From NCBI GenBank assembly GCA_024803745.1, contig JANJXV010000025.1:20514610-20578609 (forward strand): a DNA stretch of 64,000 nt. Direction: 5' to 3'. The DNA is from Megascapheus bottae (lineage: Eukaryota; Chordata; Mammalia; Rodentia; Geomyidae). Under the pieces are notes generated by a model that was given only the letters and a program-made list of their open reading frames with translations, did not search any database and was not told where the DNA came from. Below, one piece after another: positions 22,501 to 32,689 of the stretch. Every line of letters starts with the position of its first letter. The stretch's first letter is position 1. The position numbers and the translations under genes are program-made.

Positions 22501-22626
22501 GTAATCTTTCTTTGGAACACAGCCTTGAGAGTGACTTTGTCTTTCCTATGACTTCTCCTGTTCCGAGAACGGAGCTGAGAAATAGCTACAGCCACGTTTT
22601 ACTTGTAAATCTGATAATATTTACTA

Positions 22627-22850
22627 TTGGGCCTTGACCTCAGGGCCTGGGCACTGTGCCTGAGCGTTTTCTGCTCACAGCTGGTGTTCTTCCAGTTGTG
22701 CCACAGCTCCCCACTTGTGGCATTTCAATGGTGAACTGGCGATAAGAGTTTCACAGGGCTTCCTGCCCATGCTGGCTTTGAACCTGGATCCTCAGACCAC
22801 AGCTTCCTGAATCTCTAGGGTGACAGATGTGAGCCACCAGCACCCAGTTG
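22627..22850 (-). mobile_element. Composite SINE, diverged
   Basis: Inverted tRNA-like half, then 7SL-like half ending GTGAGCCACCAGCACCCAG. Confidence 0.8.
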
Positions 22851-23069
22851 CATAGGGCTTTTAGTAAAAACGTTCTAACAAAATTCTTTCGGGATATCTA
22901 AAGGGCAGGTAAGTCAGGGAATCAACTGTCATGGTTGGATGTGTTATCCTTGAGGGTTTGTGTTGGTTCTATGCAGGTACAGATCTCACAGAACTGCAAG
23001 GACCCCAGACAGTGCCCAGAACAGTTTGGAGGTGGGGTGAGAATGGGGTGATGGGATTCCCACAACCAA

Positions 23070-23088
23070 CCAGCAGGTGGCGTAAGAG
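23070..23088 (+). promoter_or_regulatory. CTCF-like site (plus orientation)
   Basis: CCAGCAGGTGGCGTAAGAG fits the forward CTCF core (CCASYAGRKGGCR). It lies outside recognised SINEs. Confidence 0.55.
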
Positions 23089-23239
23089 GCCAAGTCACTG
23101 CAAAGCATCGACCAGGCCTACTGGGTCTCTATGCTTCATTCTGCAAGAGTGAGTTTGAAGCACTTTGGAACATTGCTTTCAGAACAAACCCACTCATTTA
23201 TGGAATCCTTTCTGTCCACAGCACGTTTAGAAATCCAGT

Positions 23240-23455
23240 GAGATACACCTATCATCCAAGCTACCTAGGAGAACAAGATCTGAGAACTGAAGTTCAAAGC
23301 CAGCCTGGACAGGAAAGCCCATGAGACTTTCATCTCCAAGAAACCACCAATGTGCCAGAAGTGGAGCTGTGACTCAAGTGGTAGAGCACTAGACCCGAGC
23401 AAAAAAGCTCAGGCTCAGTGCCCAGGCTCTGAGTTCAAACCTCAGTGATCACACA
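23240..23455 (+). mobile_element. Composite SINE
   Basis: Both halves are present; the tail is CACACATACACA-like. Confidence 0.8.
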
Positions 23456-23599
23456 TACACACACAAACGCATTGCTAGTAAAGTTACACTCTTCACTGCA
23501 AAATGTCAGACTGAATAGACAAACATGACAATCACCTACATTTTAAAGTCAGCAACCCCAGTCGTCAGTGTGAAAGCTTTGGAAAATACACCATTTTGG

Positions 23600-23712
23600 T
23601 TAATGGGAGATAAGAGTCTCACGGACTTCCCTGCCCAAGCTGGCTTTGAACCTTGACCTCAGATCTCAGCCTCCTGGGATAGCTAGGATTACAGGTCACC
23701 AATGCCTGACTA
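23600..23712 (-). mobile_element. 7SL-like half of a composite SINE
   Basis: Only the inverted 5' half is seen (GGAGATAAGAGTCTCAC ... GGATTACAGG). Confidence 0.75.
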
Positions 23713-23902
23713 AAAAAGTATTTCTATTTGAAATATGATCTAAAAATCAGTGTTAATAAAATCTTTTAATAAAAAAGTATTTCTAAGTTAATGTTATAGG
23801 GCAAAGCCCTTTAACAAGAGATCTGCCCTTCTCGTTGTCTACAAGTACTAATGCATAGAACCACCAAAAGGGTTGCACACAGTTTTAGTCACAGTAAAGT
23901 CA

Positions 23903-23920
23903 CAGCACCTCCTAGTGGAC
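23903..23920 (-). promoter_or_regulatory. CTCF-like site (minus orientation)
   Basis: CAGCACCTCCTAGTGGAC resembles the reverse CTCF motif (CCCTCTAGTGG type). Confidence 0.4.
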
Positions 23921-23969
23921 AAGTGAGAATCTCTAGCTCCTTTGGGGATAGAGTCCTGGGCTGATAAGC

Positions 23970-24265
23970 ACTTGAAAGTTCGAAGCCAGCCTGGGCAAGA
24001 AAGTCCAAGAGAGTCTCATCTCTAATGAACCCCCTTTAAGCTATGGCTTAAAGTGGTAGAGCACTAACCTTGAGTGAAAAAGCTCAGAGACATCCCTCAG
24101 GCCCTGAGTTCAAGCCCCCATGACTGACAAAAGAAAAGGCAGCCAGGCTTGGTAATGCACATCTGTAATCCTGGCTCTTGGGAGGCTAAGGAAAGAGGAT
24201 CTCAAGACCAGCTTGGCCAGTCACATAACAAGAATGTATCTCCAGAGAAAACTACAATAATAAAA
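23970..24265 (+). mobile_element. Truncated composite SINE followed by B1-like monomer
   Basis: Composite piece at 23970-24140 and B1-like monomer at 24141-24250 (CCAGGCTTGGTAATGCAC ... ACCAGCTTGGCC). Confidence 0.75.
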
Positions 24266-24539
24266 CAGAATAAAAGTAAAATTCCCTAGCCAAATGTCAG
24301 AATGTCTGGAGTTCAATATTGGTATATGCAAATATCAAATGCAATATTAGTATATGCAAATGCTTTCTTCCAGAAGTAGAAGCCAGTGATTTTTGAAATT
24401 TCAGAGTGGTCCTAACTCTACATTGTCCAAGCTGTCTGGGCTTTTCTTAGTGTTCCCGAATTAACTTTTAGAATATCTATGACATTTCTCCCTTTCCTGG
24501 ATATTCATTTAATCTCTTTACATTCAAACACGAGTCACG

Positions 24540-24741
24540 GGGCTGGGAGTTTGGCCTAGCGGCAGAGTGCTTGCCTACCATGCACGAGGACCCGGGTTCG
24601 ATTCTTTGGTACCACATACATAGAAAAAAAGCCAGAAGTGGTGCTGAGGCTCAAGTGGTAGAGCTCTAGCCTTGAGAAAGTCCAAGGACAGTGCTCAGGC
24701 CCTGAGCTTATGCCCAGGACTGGCAAAAAAAAAAAAAAAAA
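24540..24741 (+). mobile_element. ID-like dimeric SINE, full length
   Basis: Complete copy with A tail. The flanks AAACACGAGTCAC and AAACAGGAGTCAC are a target-site duplication with one change. Confidence 0.93.
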
Positions 24742-25454
24742 GAACAAACAGGAGTCACTTGTCATGACAGGTTATGCTAGCACTTTATTATTATTAGTTT
24801 TAGTGGTGTGGTGGAATTTTTTTTTTTTTGGATGGTTTCGAATTTAAGACCTGCCACTTGGGAAGCAGACACTTTACCACTTGCACCATGCCCTCTTCAG
24901 GTAGCAGAGCGAGTGACATCATGGTAAGCAGCCCTATGCAAGGCCTCTCTGACGGAGAGCAGGACAAGGAAACTTTTGGCCTGCTGGGTCAGTGCTGTGA
25001 GCTGGCAGCCTGAGGCTGGAGACTCTGTCCTTCATTCCATTCCTCCCCAGGGGAAACATGATAATTCCAGAAGCGGGCACCTGCTCCTTATTCGGGAGAA
25101 TGGCCCTGTGGACAGAGAGAAACCCAGGAGTCCTGGATGCATGGATGAATGGAACAGTCAAATTCTGGAAAAGGATGCAGTCTATCGTGCTTGGATGAGA
25201 GTGAGTCACTGTCAGATACTACCGGAGAAGACGCCATGGGGCTGTAACAACATTTCAGCTAGAGAAAAATGCTTTCCTGTCCTTTGGGTTTGGATGCCAA
25301 AACAAAGCTTTTGCTGGGGGTGTTTTCAAGAGATGGCAGAAGCTAGAAGGCTGGAGAAGGAGGGGGAGACTTAACTACTTGTCTTAGCTACTTGTTTACT
25401 GGGTAAACAAGATGGCAGCAAACAAGACTCAGAATAATAATAACATGAACAATG

Positions 25455-25722
25455 CAGGCTCCAGTTCATAGCCTGTCATCCTAACTACTCTGGAGGCTGA
25501 GATCTGAGGATCCTAGTTGGAAGCCACCAGGACAGAGAAGTCTGTGAGACTCTTTATCTCCAATAAAAACAAAACAAAAACCCCAAACAAAAAACTACCC
25601 AGAAAAAAAAACCAGAAGTGGCACTGTGGCTCAAGTGTTAGAGCACAAACAGACTCAGGGATAGCACCCAGGTCCTGAGTTCAAGCCCCAGGACTGGCAA
25701 ATGAAAAGAGAAAGGAAGGAAG

Positions 25723-25787
<65 letters not shown>

Positions 25788-25860
25788 GAGGAAGGGAAGG
25801 ACAAAGAAAGAGAAAGAAGAGAGGTGAAAGGAAGGAAGGAAAGACTAAAAGGAAAGAAAA
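25455..25860 (+). mobile_element. Composite SINE with (GAAA)n tail
   Basis: The SINE at about 25455-25700 passes into a GAAA microsatellite (25714-25788) and further purine-rich sequence to about 25860. Confidence 0.85.
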
Positions 25861-25914
25861 GCAGACATTTTCTTTTCCTTTGGCTTCTCTCATTCTCAGA
25901 TGTGATGGGGACGT

Positions 25915-25918
25915 GTGC

Positions 25919-25980
<62 letters not shown>
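25915..25980. repeat. (TG)n microsatellite
   Basis: Nearly pure TG run of about 30 units with GCG interruptions at its start. Confidence 0.92.
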
Positions 25981-26224
25981 TGGTTCTGGGCTTGACAGAG
26001 GCACTTTCTTATATAGAAGAGTAGGAACTGGTACCCCTGGATTTCATACCACTCTGTCATTGCATCAGGATTGAATCATGCTGACATTTAAGTCGGTTCT
26101 GTGATGATATTTCTCCTACCTGAAGGAAGCCCAAATGACCATCTGTATCAGTTCAGTTTGGATTCAGTTGGCTAAAACAGAAAATCCAATTAATGATGAC
26201 TTAAAAAGTTATTTCAGCTGATGC

Positions 26225-26830
26225 CCATATGGCTGATGGCTAATAATCCTAACCATTCAGGAAGCTGAGATCTGAGGATCAGGATTCAAAGCCAGCCCAG
26301 GCAAGAAAGTCTGTGAGTATCTTATGGCCAATTAACTATTGTTGGGGACCTAGTATGGGGTCAGTGACCTTGGACCTGCACAATTGAGTACACAAGGAAG
26401 TAAGCTGTTATCCTGACGACTTTGGGTTGTGTCAATCGCTTCTCATTTAACCTATTTGAAACTTGATTGCTGTTTTGTACGAATGTAACCTCTGGCAGTT
26501 TCCTGGTTTTAAGAAAAGTATTTAAGGTTGGAACTTGAAATAAACGGTGCTACAGTCTTAAGCTTACGGCCTCAGGCTACAGTCTTTTAAGCTCACAGCC
26601 TTAGGTTGGAGTCTTGGGCTGCTAACTTGGGCTGTAGTCTTCCCGACCCCATCTTTTTCTTGTCTGCTTTTTATTTCTTCTTTTCCCAGTCTTCACCCCC
26701 AAGATCAGGAATCCTGGTTCGCTTCCGGCTGGCTCCAGCAAACTACTCCCCCAAAAAGCCAGAAATGGAGCTTAAGTCCCATTGAAAAGCTCAGGGACAG
26801 AGCCCAGGCCCTGAGTTCAAGCCCCAGGAC
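26225..26830 (+). mobile_element. Composite SINE interrupted by a solo LTR
   Basis: The 5' part is 26225-26339 and the 3' part is 26747-26830. The break falls right after the conserved CCAATTAACTA segment. Confidence 0.85.
26340..26740 (+). mobile_element. Solo LTR of a class II (ERV2-like) endogenous retrovirus
   Basis: The 401-base element starts TGTTGGGGACC, ends CTCCAGCA and carries a polyadenylation signal AATAAA at 26539-26544 with a TATTTAAG motif upstream. It is flanked by a six-base duplication with one change (AACTAT at 26334-26339, AACTAC at 26741-26746), the length typical of ERV2/IAP-type insertions. No internal viral sequence remains, so it is a recombined solo LTR with no coding capacity. 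Confidence 0.85.
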
Positions 26831-26900
26831 CACATACATATACACAAATACACATACATATACACATATACACAAATACGTATACACATATACACAAAAA
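26824..26900. repeat. CA/TA-rich microsatellite at a SINE tail
   Basis: Imperfect ACATATACACAA units follow the interrupted SINE. Confidence 0.85.
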
Positions 26901-27454
26901 GTTGTCTATCACAATGGAAAAATCTGAAGGCTGGCACAGCAGCCCAGCCATGCCAGTAGGAGATCTTGCGTTCTCTGGCTTTCTAGACCACCTAGGCCAG
27001 CTTGTGCCTTCAACTTCAAGATCGTGATAGCCAGGTAGAAGGAAGGAAGGAGACAGGAGTCAACAATGGGTGAGTCTCACCTGAGTCTGACTCTGGCCCA
27101 CATGTCCTTCCTTTTCAGTGGCTGGCTGGAAGAATCTTTGAAAGGGATTTTGGGAATTTTTTTTTTTTAATACCCATGAGTGGTCCATCTCTACATGGTC
27201 AGGATTCTTTTTGTAAGGAATAAAGGGAGATATCACATAGGTAGCTAAAAGTTTGGGCTTTACCTTCTAAGAGATGGATCCATAAGTGACCGAAGGATAC
27301 AGAGAGAGGCAGGATGGGGGAGGGAGGGAGGGAGGAAAGGAAGGAGATGAATTGTGAACTAAAATCAATTGTGAAGAGGGCCTTAAACCTTGGGCAGGAA
27401 CATGTCGGTTATGGGTTTTTGTGACATTCTAGCTAGCTTCAGAAAAGGAACTTT

Positions 27455-27641
27455 TCCTCCTTTCCCTTAACGTACTGGCTTCAAGGTTCATCCATGTTGT
27501 GGCATGGATCAGAATTGCCTTTCTCTTTAGGGGTGAATACTATTCCACACATGTATAGACCACATTTTGTTTTCTATTCATCTGTTGAAAAACAAAGAGA
27601 TCACTCCCATTCTCAGCTACTGGTAATAATGATACTACAGA
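27455..27641. mobile_element. Old L1 (L1M-like) fragment, left part
   Basis: TTCATCCATGTTGTGGCATG, then ATACTATTCCACAC and CACATTTTG with ATTCATCTGTTG, follow the wording of a well-known mammalian L1M segment. I did not assign the strand. Confidence 0.65.
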
Positions 27642-28350
27642 TGAGCGGAGAAAAAATATATATCTATATTTTGATGAACCATTTGCATTTTTGAATTTGT
27701 ATTGAATTTGTATTTTCTTTAACTTGCTTTTCTGCTTCTGTATACTTGCTTGCTATAACCTTGAGGAAGGTAACAGCAGTTCTCCTGACTAATCTACAAC
27801 CACCCACTCACCCTTGGGCCCTAGACACTCCCAGATCTGGAGCACGAGTTACCCTCTGGTAGGGAGTATACACATTCCAGACCCTCCACCTAGGCCTGGG
27901 GCTTCAAGGGCCATCTGGCACCTACAAGGTCGGACTTGTGGGTCGACACTAGGGCAATTGCAAGCCCGTTACCATGGAGATAAAACCATCCTCCTAGAAT
28001 CACCATAGGGGCTCCCAATCAGTTCAAAGCACGACAGCCCGCTAGCCCGACCAATGATTAGTCTTGGCCCCTTTCCCACTTTGTGTTCCACCAATCATTG
28101 TTAGAAGTTTGGTATGAATTTTCCCGCGTGGTGTATCCATTCGTTACTAATGCTTACTGGGGCCTTCCCCCTACCAAAGAATGTACAAAAGGTGCTGTAA
28201 TTTTGTGCTCGGGGCCTCTGGTCTGCACTCTACTATCAGTGCGCAAAGACCCGTGCTCGAGCTCATCAATAAACGACTCATTGCAGTTTGCATTGATCTC
28301 TGGCCTCTGGCGATCCTTCTGGGGGGCTTCAAGTTTCTGGGCATTATACA
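27642..28350 (+). mobile_element. Probable solo LTR of a class I (gammaretrovirus-like) ERV
   Basis: The interval begins TGAGCGGAG and ends GGGCATTATACA. It holds CCAAT boxes (CCAATCAG near 28016, CCAATGATTAG near 28051, CCAATCATTG near 28091) and an AATAAA polyadenylation signal near 28268, followed by a U5-like segment. The L1 sequence on the left seems to resume on the right (ACATGGGTATAG), so this is an insertion. The exact ends and the duplication (CAGA/GACA-like) are uncertain. No viral genes remain. Confidence 0.6.
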
Positions 28351-28440
28351 GACATGGGTATAGAAATATCTCTGTAAAACAAAGCACGTAGAAAAGAAGT
28401 TTTGTTGGAAAGGTAAAAGAAAACAAGAAAACATGAAGTT
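28351..28440. mobile_element. Old L1 fragment, right part
   Basis: GACATGGGTATAGAAATATC looks like the continuation of the L1M segment at 27455-27641. Confidence 0.4.
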
Positions 28441-28467
28441 CTTTCTCTCTCTTTTTTTTTTTTTTGT

Positions 28468-28698
28468 TAGTCGTGGGCCTTGAGCTTGGTGCCTGAACAC
28501 TGTCCCTGAACTTTTTTTTTTTTGCTCAAGGTGAGTGCTCTACCACTTTGAGCCATAGCACCACTCTTCCAGTTGTCTGGTGGTTAACTGATCATAAGCT
28601 TCTCATGGACTTTCTGCCTTGGCTTTGCACCATGATCCTCAGATCTCAAACTCCTAAGTAGCTAGGATTACAGGTGTGAGTCACCAGCATTCAGCTAT
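28468..28698 (-). mobile_element. Composite SINE
   Basis: Inverted tRNA-like half and 7SL-like half, with an extra T run in the middle. Confidence 0.85.
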
Positions 28699-28840
28699 TA
28701 TTATTATTGTTGTTTTTAGTGTGGTGGTAGGATAATATCCAAGTACATCCTTTTTGAATAGAACTAATCAATAGCCTTGACAGGTTCAAGTCATTTTGCT
28801 TTTGGTGGTGGTATACCCTCTTAAGATTCCAGGATATATG

Positions 28841-29026
28841 GGGCCGGGAGTTTGGCCTAGTGGTTGAATGCTTGCCTAGCATGCACGAAGACCCGGGTTC
28901 GATTCCTCGGTATCACATACAGAGAAAAAAGCCAGAAGTGGTGCTGAGGCTCAAGTGGTAGAGCTCTAGCCTTGAGAAAGTCCAAGGACAGTGCTCAGGC
29001 CCTGAGCTCAAGCCCAGGACTGGCAA
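28841..29026 (+). mobile_element. ID-like dimeric SINE, full length with target-site duplication
   Basis: Complete copy with A tail. AAGATTCCAGGATAT precedes it, and AGATTCCAGGATAT follows the tail. Confidence 0.94.
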
Positions 29027-29108
29027 AAAAAAAAAAAAAGATTCCAGGATATGGCCAGGTACGGATGTCATACGCCTGTAATCCCAGCTACTCAGGAAGC
29101 CAAGATTA

Positions 29109-29367
29109 GCTGGGTGCTGGTGGCTCACACCTGTCATCCTAGCTACTCAGGAGGCTGAGATATGAGGATCATGGTTCAAAGCCAGCCTTGGCAGGAAAAG
29201 GTCTATGAGGCCTTCATCTCCAATGAACCACCAGAAAACTGGAAGTGGCACTGTGGCTCAAGATGACAGAGCACTAGCCTTGAGCACATAAGCTCAGGGG
29301 CAGTGCTCAGGCCCTGAGTTCAAGAAAAAAAAGAAAAGAAAAGAAAAAGCAAGGAGGTGAGGGGAAA
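29109..29367 (+). mobile_element. Composite SINE nested in a B1-like fragment
   Basis: GAAGCCAAGATTA at 29096-29108 and 29368-29380 frames this copy. The host is a B1-like fragment that starts about 29054 and resumes after the duplication. Confidence 0.9.
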
Positions 29368-29412
29368 GAAGCCAAGATTAACAGGAAGCTCAATTGTCCA
29401 AGGCTGGATGTG

Positions 29413-29456
<44 letters not shown>
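29413..29456. repeat. (CA)n microsatellite
   Basis: Pure CA run of about 22 units. Confidence 0.93.
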
Positions 29457-29459
<3 letters not shown>

Positions 29460-29546
29460 GAGACCCGATCCAAAAAATAACTTCATGCCAAAAAGGGCGG
29501 TGGGACATGGGTGTGGATACAGAAGTCAGACACTCCAGTCTGGTGT

Positions 29547-30167
29547 TTATTGAACGGTAGGACTCACATGGCTGGTTTGGATCTTCACGGCAGTGGCTTC
29601 TGGAATCGGGGGGCATTCTGGAGTGCTGGATTCTGGCGCTTCCGAATGACAGATGACCAGATCAATGGAGAAGGATGCTGGCTCTTGATCCTTTTTGCTC
29701 TCTTCCTTCTCTCTCCTGGGCTGGAATTCGACCTCTCGACTCATGGATGCTTCAGACAGTGCTGTAGGAGAGAGTCCGCGGTTGACGACTTTCAGGTTCT
29801 TCAAGGAGGCTGGGGGTGTGTCCTGCAGTTGGATCAGGGCTGAACAGTCCCTAAGGAGGCAGACTTTTGTGGCCTCGGGGATTGGTAAGGGCTTCTGGGA
29901 CTCTGTGGACAGGAGCTTCTCAGATGGGAAGAAGGTGAGGTTCACCGAGTATGATTTGTGCTCTAAAGTACTTGCTTCAGGGTCAGCTTCGGTTTGCTTG
30001 TTGAGGTCCAGTGAGGAGTCCTCGTTCTCCTGGTTCTCCTGAGAAGCCTCCCTCACCTTGCTGTCTTGGAATATACTAGAATAATTGCTGAGAGAATGGG
30101 TGGCTTCTGGAGATGACTGGGGCACGGCATAGGCAGAAGAACAGGAGGTGCCTGAGTAGGATGTCAT
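29547..30167 (-). CDS. Unrecognised 206-residue protein-like ORF
   Basis: I do not recognise this frame. From the ATG at 30167-30165 (A at -3, a fair Kozak context) it runs 206 codons without a stop. It is rich in Ser, Glu, Pro and Lys, looks disordered, and has no membrane segment. It contains an internal repeat: SYSVNLTFFPSEKLL ... LPIPEATKV is echoed by SFSIDLVICHSEAPE ... PPIPEATAV. The stop TAA lies inside an AATAAA signal (29546-29551), so any 3' UTR would be very short. A good splice acceptor (polypyrimidine, then TATAG) lies upstream with the exon start at 30322, so this may be a terminal coding exon. No repeat family explains the sequence. A short upstream frame overlaps its start. 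It could be a lineage-specific, perhaps testis-type gene, or a recently decayed one. Confidence 0.45.
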   Translation of the reverse strand: MTSYSGTSCSSAYAVPQSSPEATHSLSNYSSIFQDSKVREASQENQENEDSSLDLNKQTEADPEASTLEHKSYSVNLTFFPSEKLLSTESQKPLPIPEATKVCLLRDCSALIQLQDTPPASLKNLKVVNRGLSPTALSEASMSREVEFQPRREKEESKKDQEPASFSIDLVICHSEAPESSTPECPPIPEATAVKIQTSHVSPTVQ

Positions 30168-30253
30168 TGTATGAGCTGCATGGACAGATCTGTGGCCGTC
30201 TGAGGGGTTTTGATGCAGGCCAGGACAGCACAGAAGCACAGCCTGGAGACCAT
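30164..30253 (-). CDS. Short upstream frame overlapping the start of the 206-residue ORF
   Basis: An ATG at 30253-30251 opens 29 codons starting MVSRLCFCAVLACI, which looks like a signal peptide or membrane anchor. Its stop TGA overlaps the ATG of the next frame (ATGA). It may be a regulatory upstream ORF, or the true N-terminus separated by a frameshift. There is no evidence for either beyond the sequence. Confidence 0.3.
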   Translation of the reverse strand: MVSRLCFCAVLACIKTPQTATDLSMQLIQ

Positions 30254-30379
30254 GGACTCAGTGGGGGCTGGAAGGCTGCTGGGAAGCTGTGAGCACAACG
30301 ACCTCACAGCCCCATCTCATTCCTATACAGGAAGGGCAAGTTGTGAGACGGGGTGAGTTATCCAGAAAGTATTATAAAA

Positions 30380-30610
30380 GCCAAGTGCAGGTGCCTCACA
30401 CCTGTCATTGTAGCTACTCAGAAGGCTGAGATCTGAGGCTCAAGGTTCAAAGCCAGCCTCGGCAGGAAAGTTGGCGATACTCTTATTTGCCCAATGAACC
30501 ACCAGAACACTGGAAGTGGCACTGTGGCTCAAAGTGGGAGAATGCTAGCCTTGAGCAAAAAAGCTCAGGGACAGCACCCAGGCCCTGAGTTCAAGTCCCA
30601 ATAAGAAGGT
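30380..30610 (+). mobile_element. Composite SINE
   Basis: Both halves are present. It lies just upstream of the unknown minus-strand ORF. Confidence 0.85.
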
Positions 30611-30736
30611 AAGCAGGTTACCCTCATTCTCATTCAGTTACCAGCATGTCTCCCCTCTTATCCATTCACTATTTTAGCGCTTAGTCTATGCGAACTCATT
30701 CATTATATGTCACCCACTTACTCAGCGACTCATTTG

Positions 30737-30800
30737 TTCCTTTTTTTTTTTTTTTTTTTTGCCAATCCTGGGCCTTGAGCTCAGGGCCTGGGCTCTGAGG
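30737..30800 (-). mobile_element. Truncated inverted SINE
   Basis: T run and the first part of the inverted right half (GCCAATCCTGGGCCTTGAGC) only. Confidence 0.7.
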
Positions 30801-31079
30801 CCTTTACCTCTGCTCTTGGTCAGACTTCTTGCTCCCACCCGCTGTGTCCTTTTTCAACCCAAGATGAACACAGTACTCGCGTTGGGGTTCTGCCTAGGTC
30901 ACCAAGCACAGGTGACTTAGGTAACCCCAGGAGCTCCTCTGGTGGGGGCTGCCAGTGTGACATCAGAAAGAGACAAGCAACATTCCACTCCCAGTCAGCT
31001 TCTGTCACGGGAGCCAGGAGCTGTAGCTGCTGTGGGATACTGCACCTCACTGTCAGTTAATCCTAAGAGTACCAACAGA

Positions 31080-31327
31080 GCTGGCTGCCAGTGGTAAATC
31101 CTGGCTACTCAGGAGGCTGAAGTCTGAGGACCTCAGTTCAAAGCCAGCTCAGGTGGAAGTCCCTGTGAGGCTCTTATTGCCAATCAACTACTCAGAAAAA
31201 GCTGGAAGCAGTGCTATAGCTCAAGCGGTAGAGTGTTAGCCTTGAGCACAAAGAGCCTCAGAGACTGCGCCTAGCCCTGCGTTCAAGCTCCAGGACCAGC
31301 AAACAACAACAACAACAACGACGACAA
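31080..31327 (+). mobile_element. Composite SINE with (AAC)n tail
   Basis: Both halves are present and the tail is AAC/ACG triplets. Confidence 0.85.
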
Positions 31328-31659
31328 GGAGTACTAACAGCTAGCAATAATTAAAGGCTATGTCACACATAGAAAGATGCAGCTTTATAACATCGACACG
31401 GGAAGCTCTTGTGGAGGGCACTCTAGAGAAGTAGCTTGCATGTAATTGAAGTTAAAAGCATGTGCAAACTCCCAACTGCAGTGTGGTAACATTAGGGTGC
31501 TAATGCAATTCCTATGGTAACCACAAAGGAAAACATACATAGAGCTGCAGAAAATAGATGCAAACTATGTACACATACACACAAAAGGAAATAAGAAAGG
31601 AATTAAAATATTTCACAATGAGACAAAAAACCCCACCTAACCACTAAAAATGAATGGGA

Positions 31660-31940
31660 GAAATGGGAGATAGAAAGTTTGTGATATTTACAGAAAGCAT
31701 AAAACAAGACAACAACAAAAAATCTTATTAGTAATTAAATGAGTTAAATTCTCTAATGAGAAGGCAGAGATTGGCAGAACAAAAAGGTATTTTTAAAGCT
31801 ACGATCCAAATATATGCTATCTGCAAAAAAAAACCAACTTTAGAATGAGAAACAGATAAATTGAAAGGCAAGGAACGGGGGAAAATAGTCCACAAAAATA
31901 GCAATCAAAGGAGCAGGAGCTTCAAATGAGCCTTTCACAA
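31660..31940 (+). mobile_element. Old L1 (L1M-like) fragment
   Basis: AATGAGTTAAATTCTC, then AAGGCAGAGATTGGCAGAAC and CCAAATATATGCTATCTGC, follow a familiar L1M ORF2-region consensus. It is heavily mutated and has no long frame. The A-rich sequence upstream from 31340 may be part of the same element. Confidence 0.6.
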
Positions 31941-32170
31941 GAGACTGACACTATAGGCGTTGGGTTATAGGAGCCACCTTAGAGCATGAGATTCCTGGAC
32001 ACAGAAGTAAAGTGAGTGCTAGGGGCAGGGGGGGGGTGGGGGAAGAAAGTCTAGGGAGTGTGAAATTGCCCAGAGCTTCAGTTTTGCGAGATGAAAAGCG
32101 ATTTGGAGAGGCATGATGGTGACAGTGGTGATGTCAAAACAATACGAATGCACTTAAAACATGCAAGGAT

Positions 32171-32270
32171 GCTGGGAGCTGGTGGCTCTCCTTCGTAATT
32201 CTAGCCACTTGGCTGAGATCAGAGGATCATGGTTTTGAAGCCAGCCTGCACAGGAAGGTCGGAAGCTGTG
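32171..32270 (+). mobile_element. 7SL-like half of a composite SINE
   Basis: GGGAGCTGGTGGCTCTCC ... GCCAGCCTGCACAGGAAGG. Confidence 0.7.
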
Positions 32271-32429
32271 TGCAGAGGTGGAGCTCCTGCAGGGGTGCTG
32301 GAGAGGGGATGAGGAGGTTCTGATCTTTTCAGCACCTTGGAGAGCAACTGAGCTTGCTGGGGCAGGTAGGAAGGGGGGCGTGTGGGTCATGAGGGGATTA
32401 GTCCATTCCCCAGGGAACATACTTTTATT

Positions 32430-32675
32430 TATTTTCTGCCAGTCCTGGGCCTGGAACCCAGAGCCTCACTCACTTGTTGGACTTTATGTACTCAAGGTTG
32501 GCCCTCCACCACTTGAGCCACACCTCTGCTTCTGGCTTTTTGCTGGTTAATGAGTGGTCATAGTGTCTGGGACTTTTCCTGCTTGGATTGGCTTTTTGGA
32601 TGAAGATCTTCAGATCTCAGCCTCCTGTATAGCTAGGATTACAGGCGTGGGCTACCAGGGCTTGGTGAAGATATC
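32430..32675 (-). mobile_element. Composite SINE
   Basis: Inverted copy from TCTGCCAGTCCTGGGCC to GGATTACAGGCGTGGGC. Confidence 0.85.
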
Positions 32676-32689
32676 AATATTAATTCATG

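Noticed and set aside
24976..25374. 132-residue plus-strand frame
   Set aside because: No recognisable domain, no splice sites and an equally open antisense frame.
30361..30381. TATA-like sequence upstream of the unknown ORF
   Set aside because: TATAAAAG is on the plus strand, the minus-strand reading is poor, and it borders a SINE. It is too weak to call a promoter.
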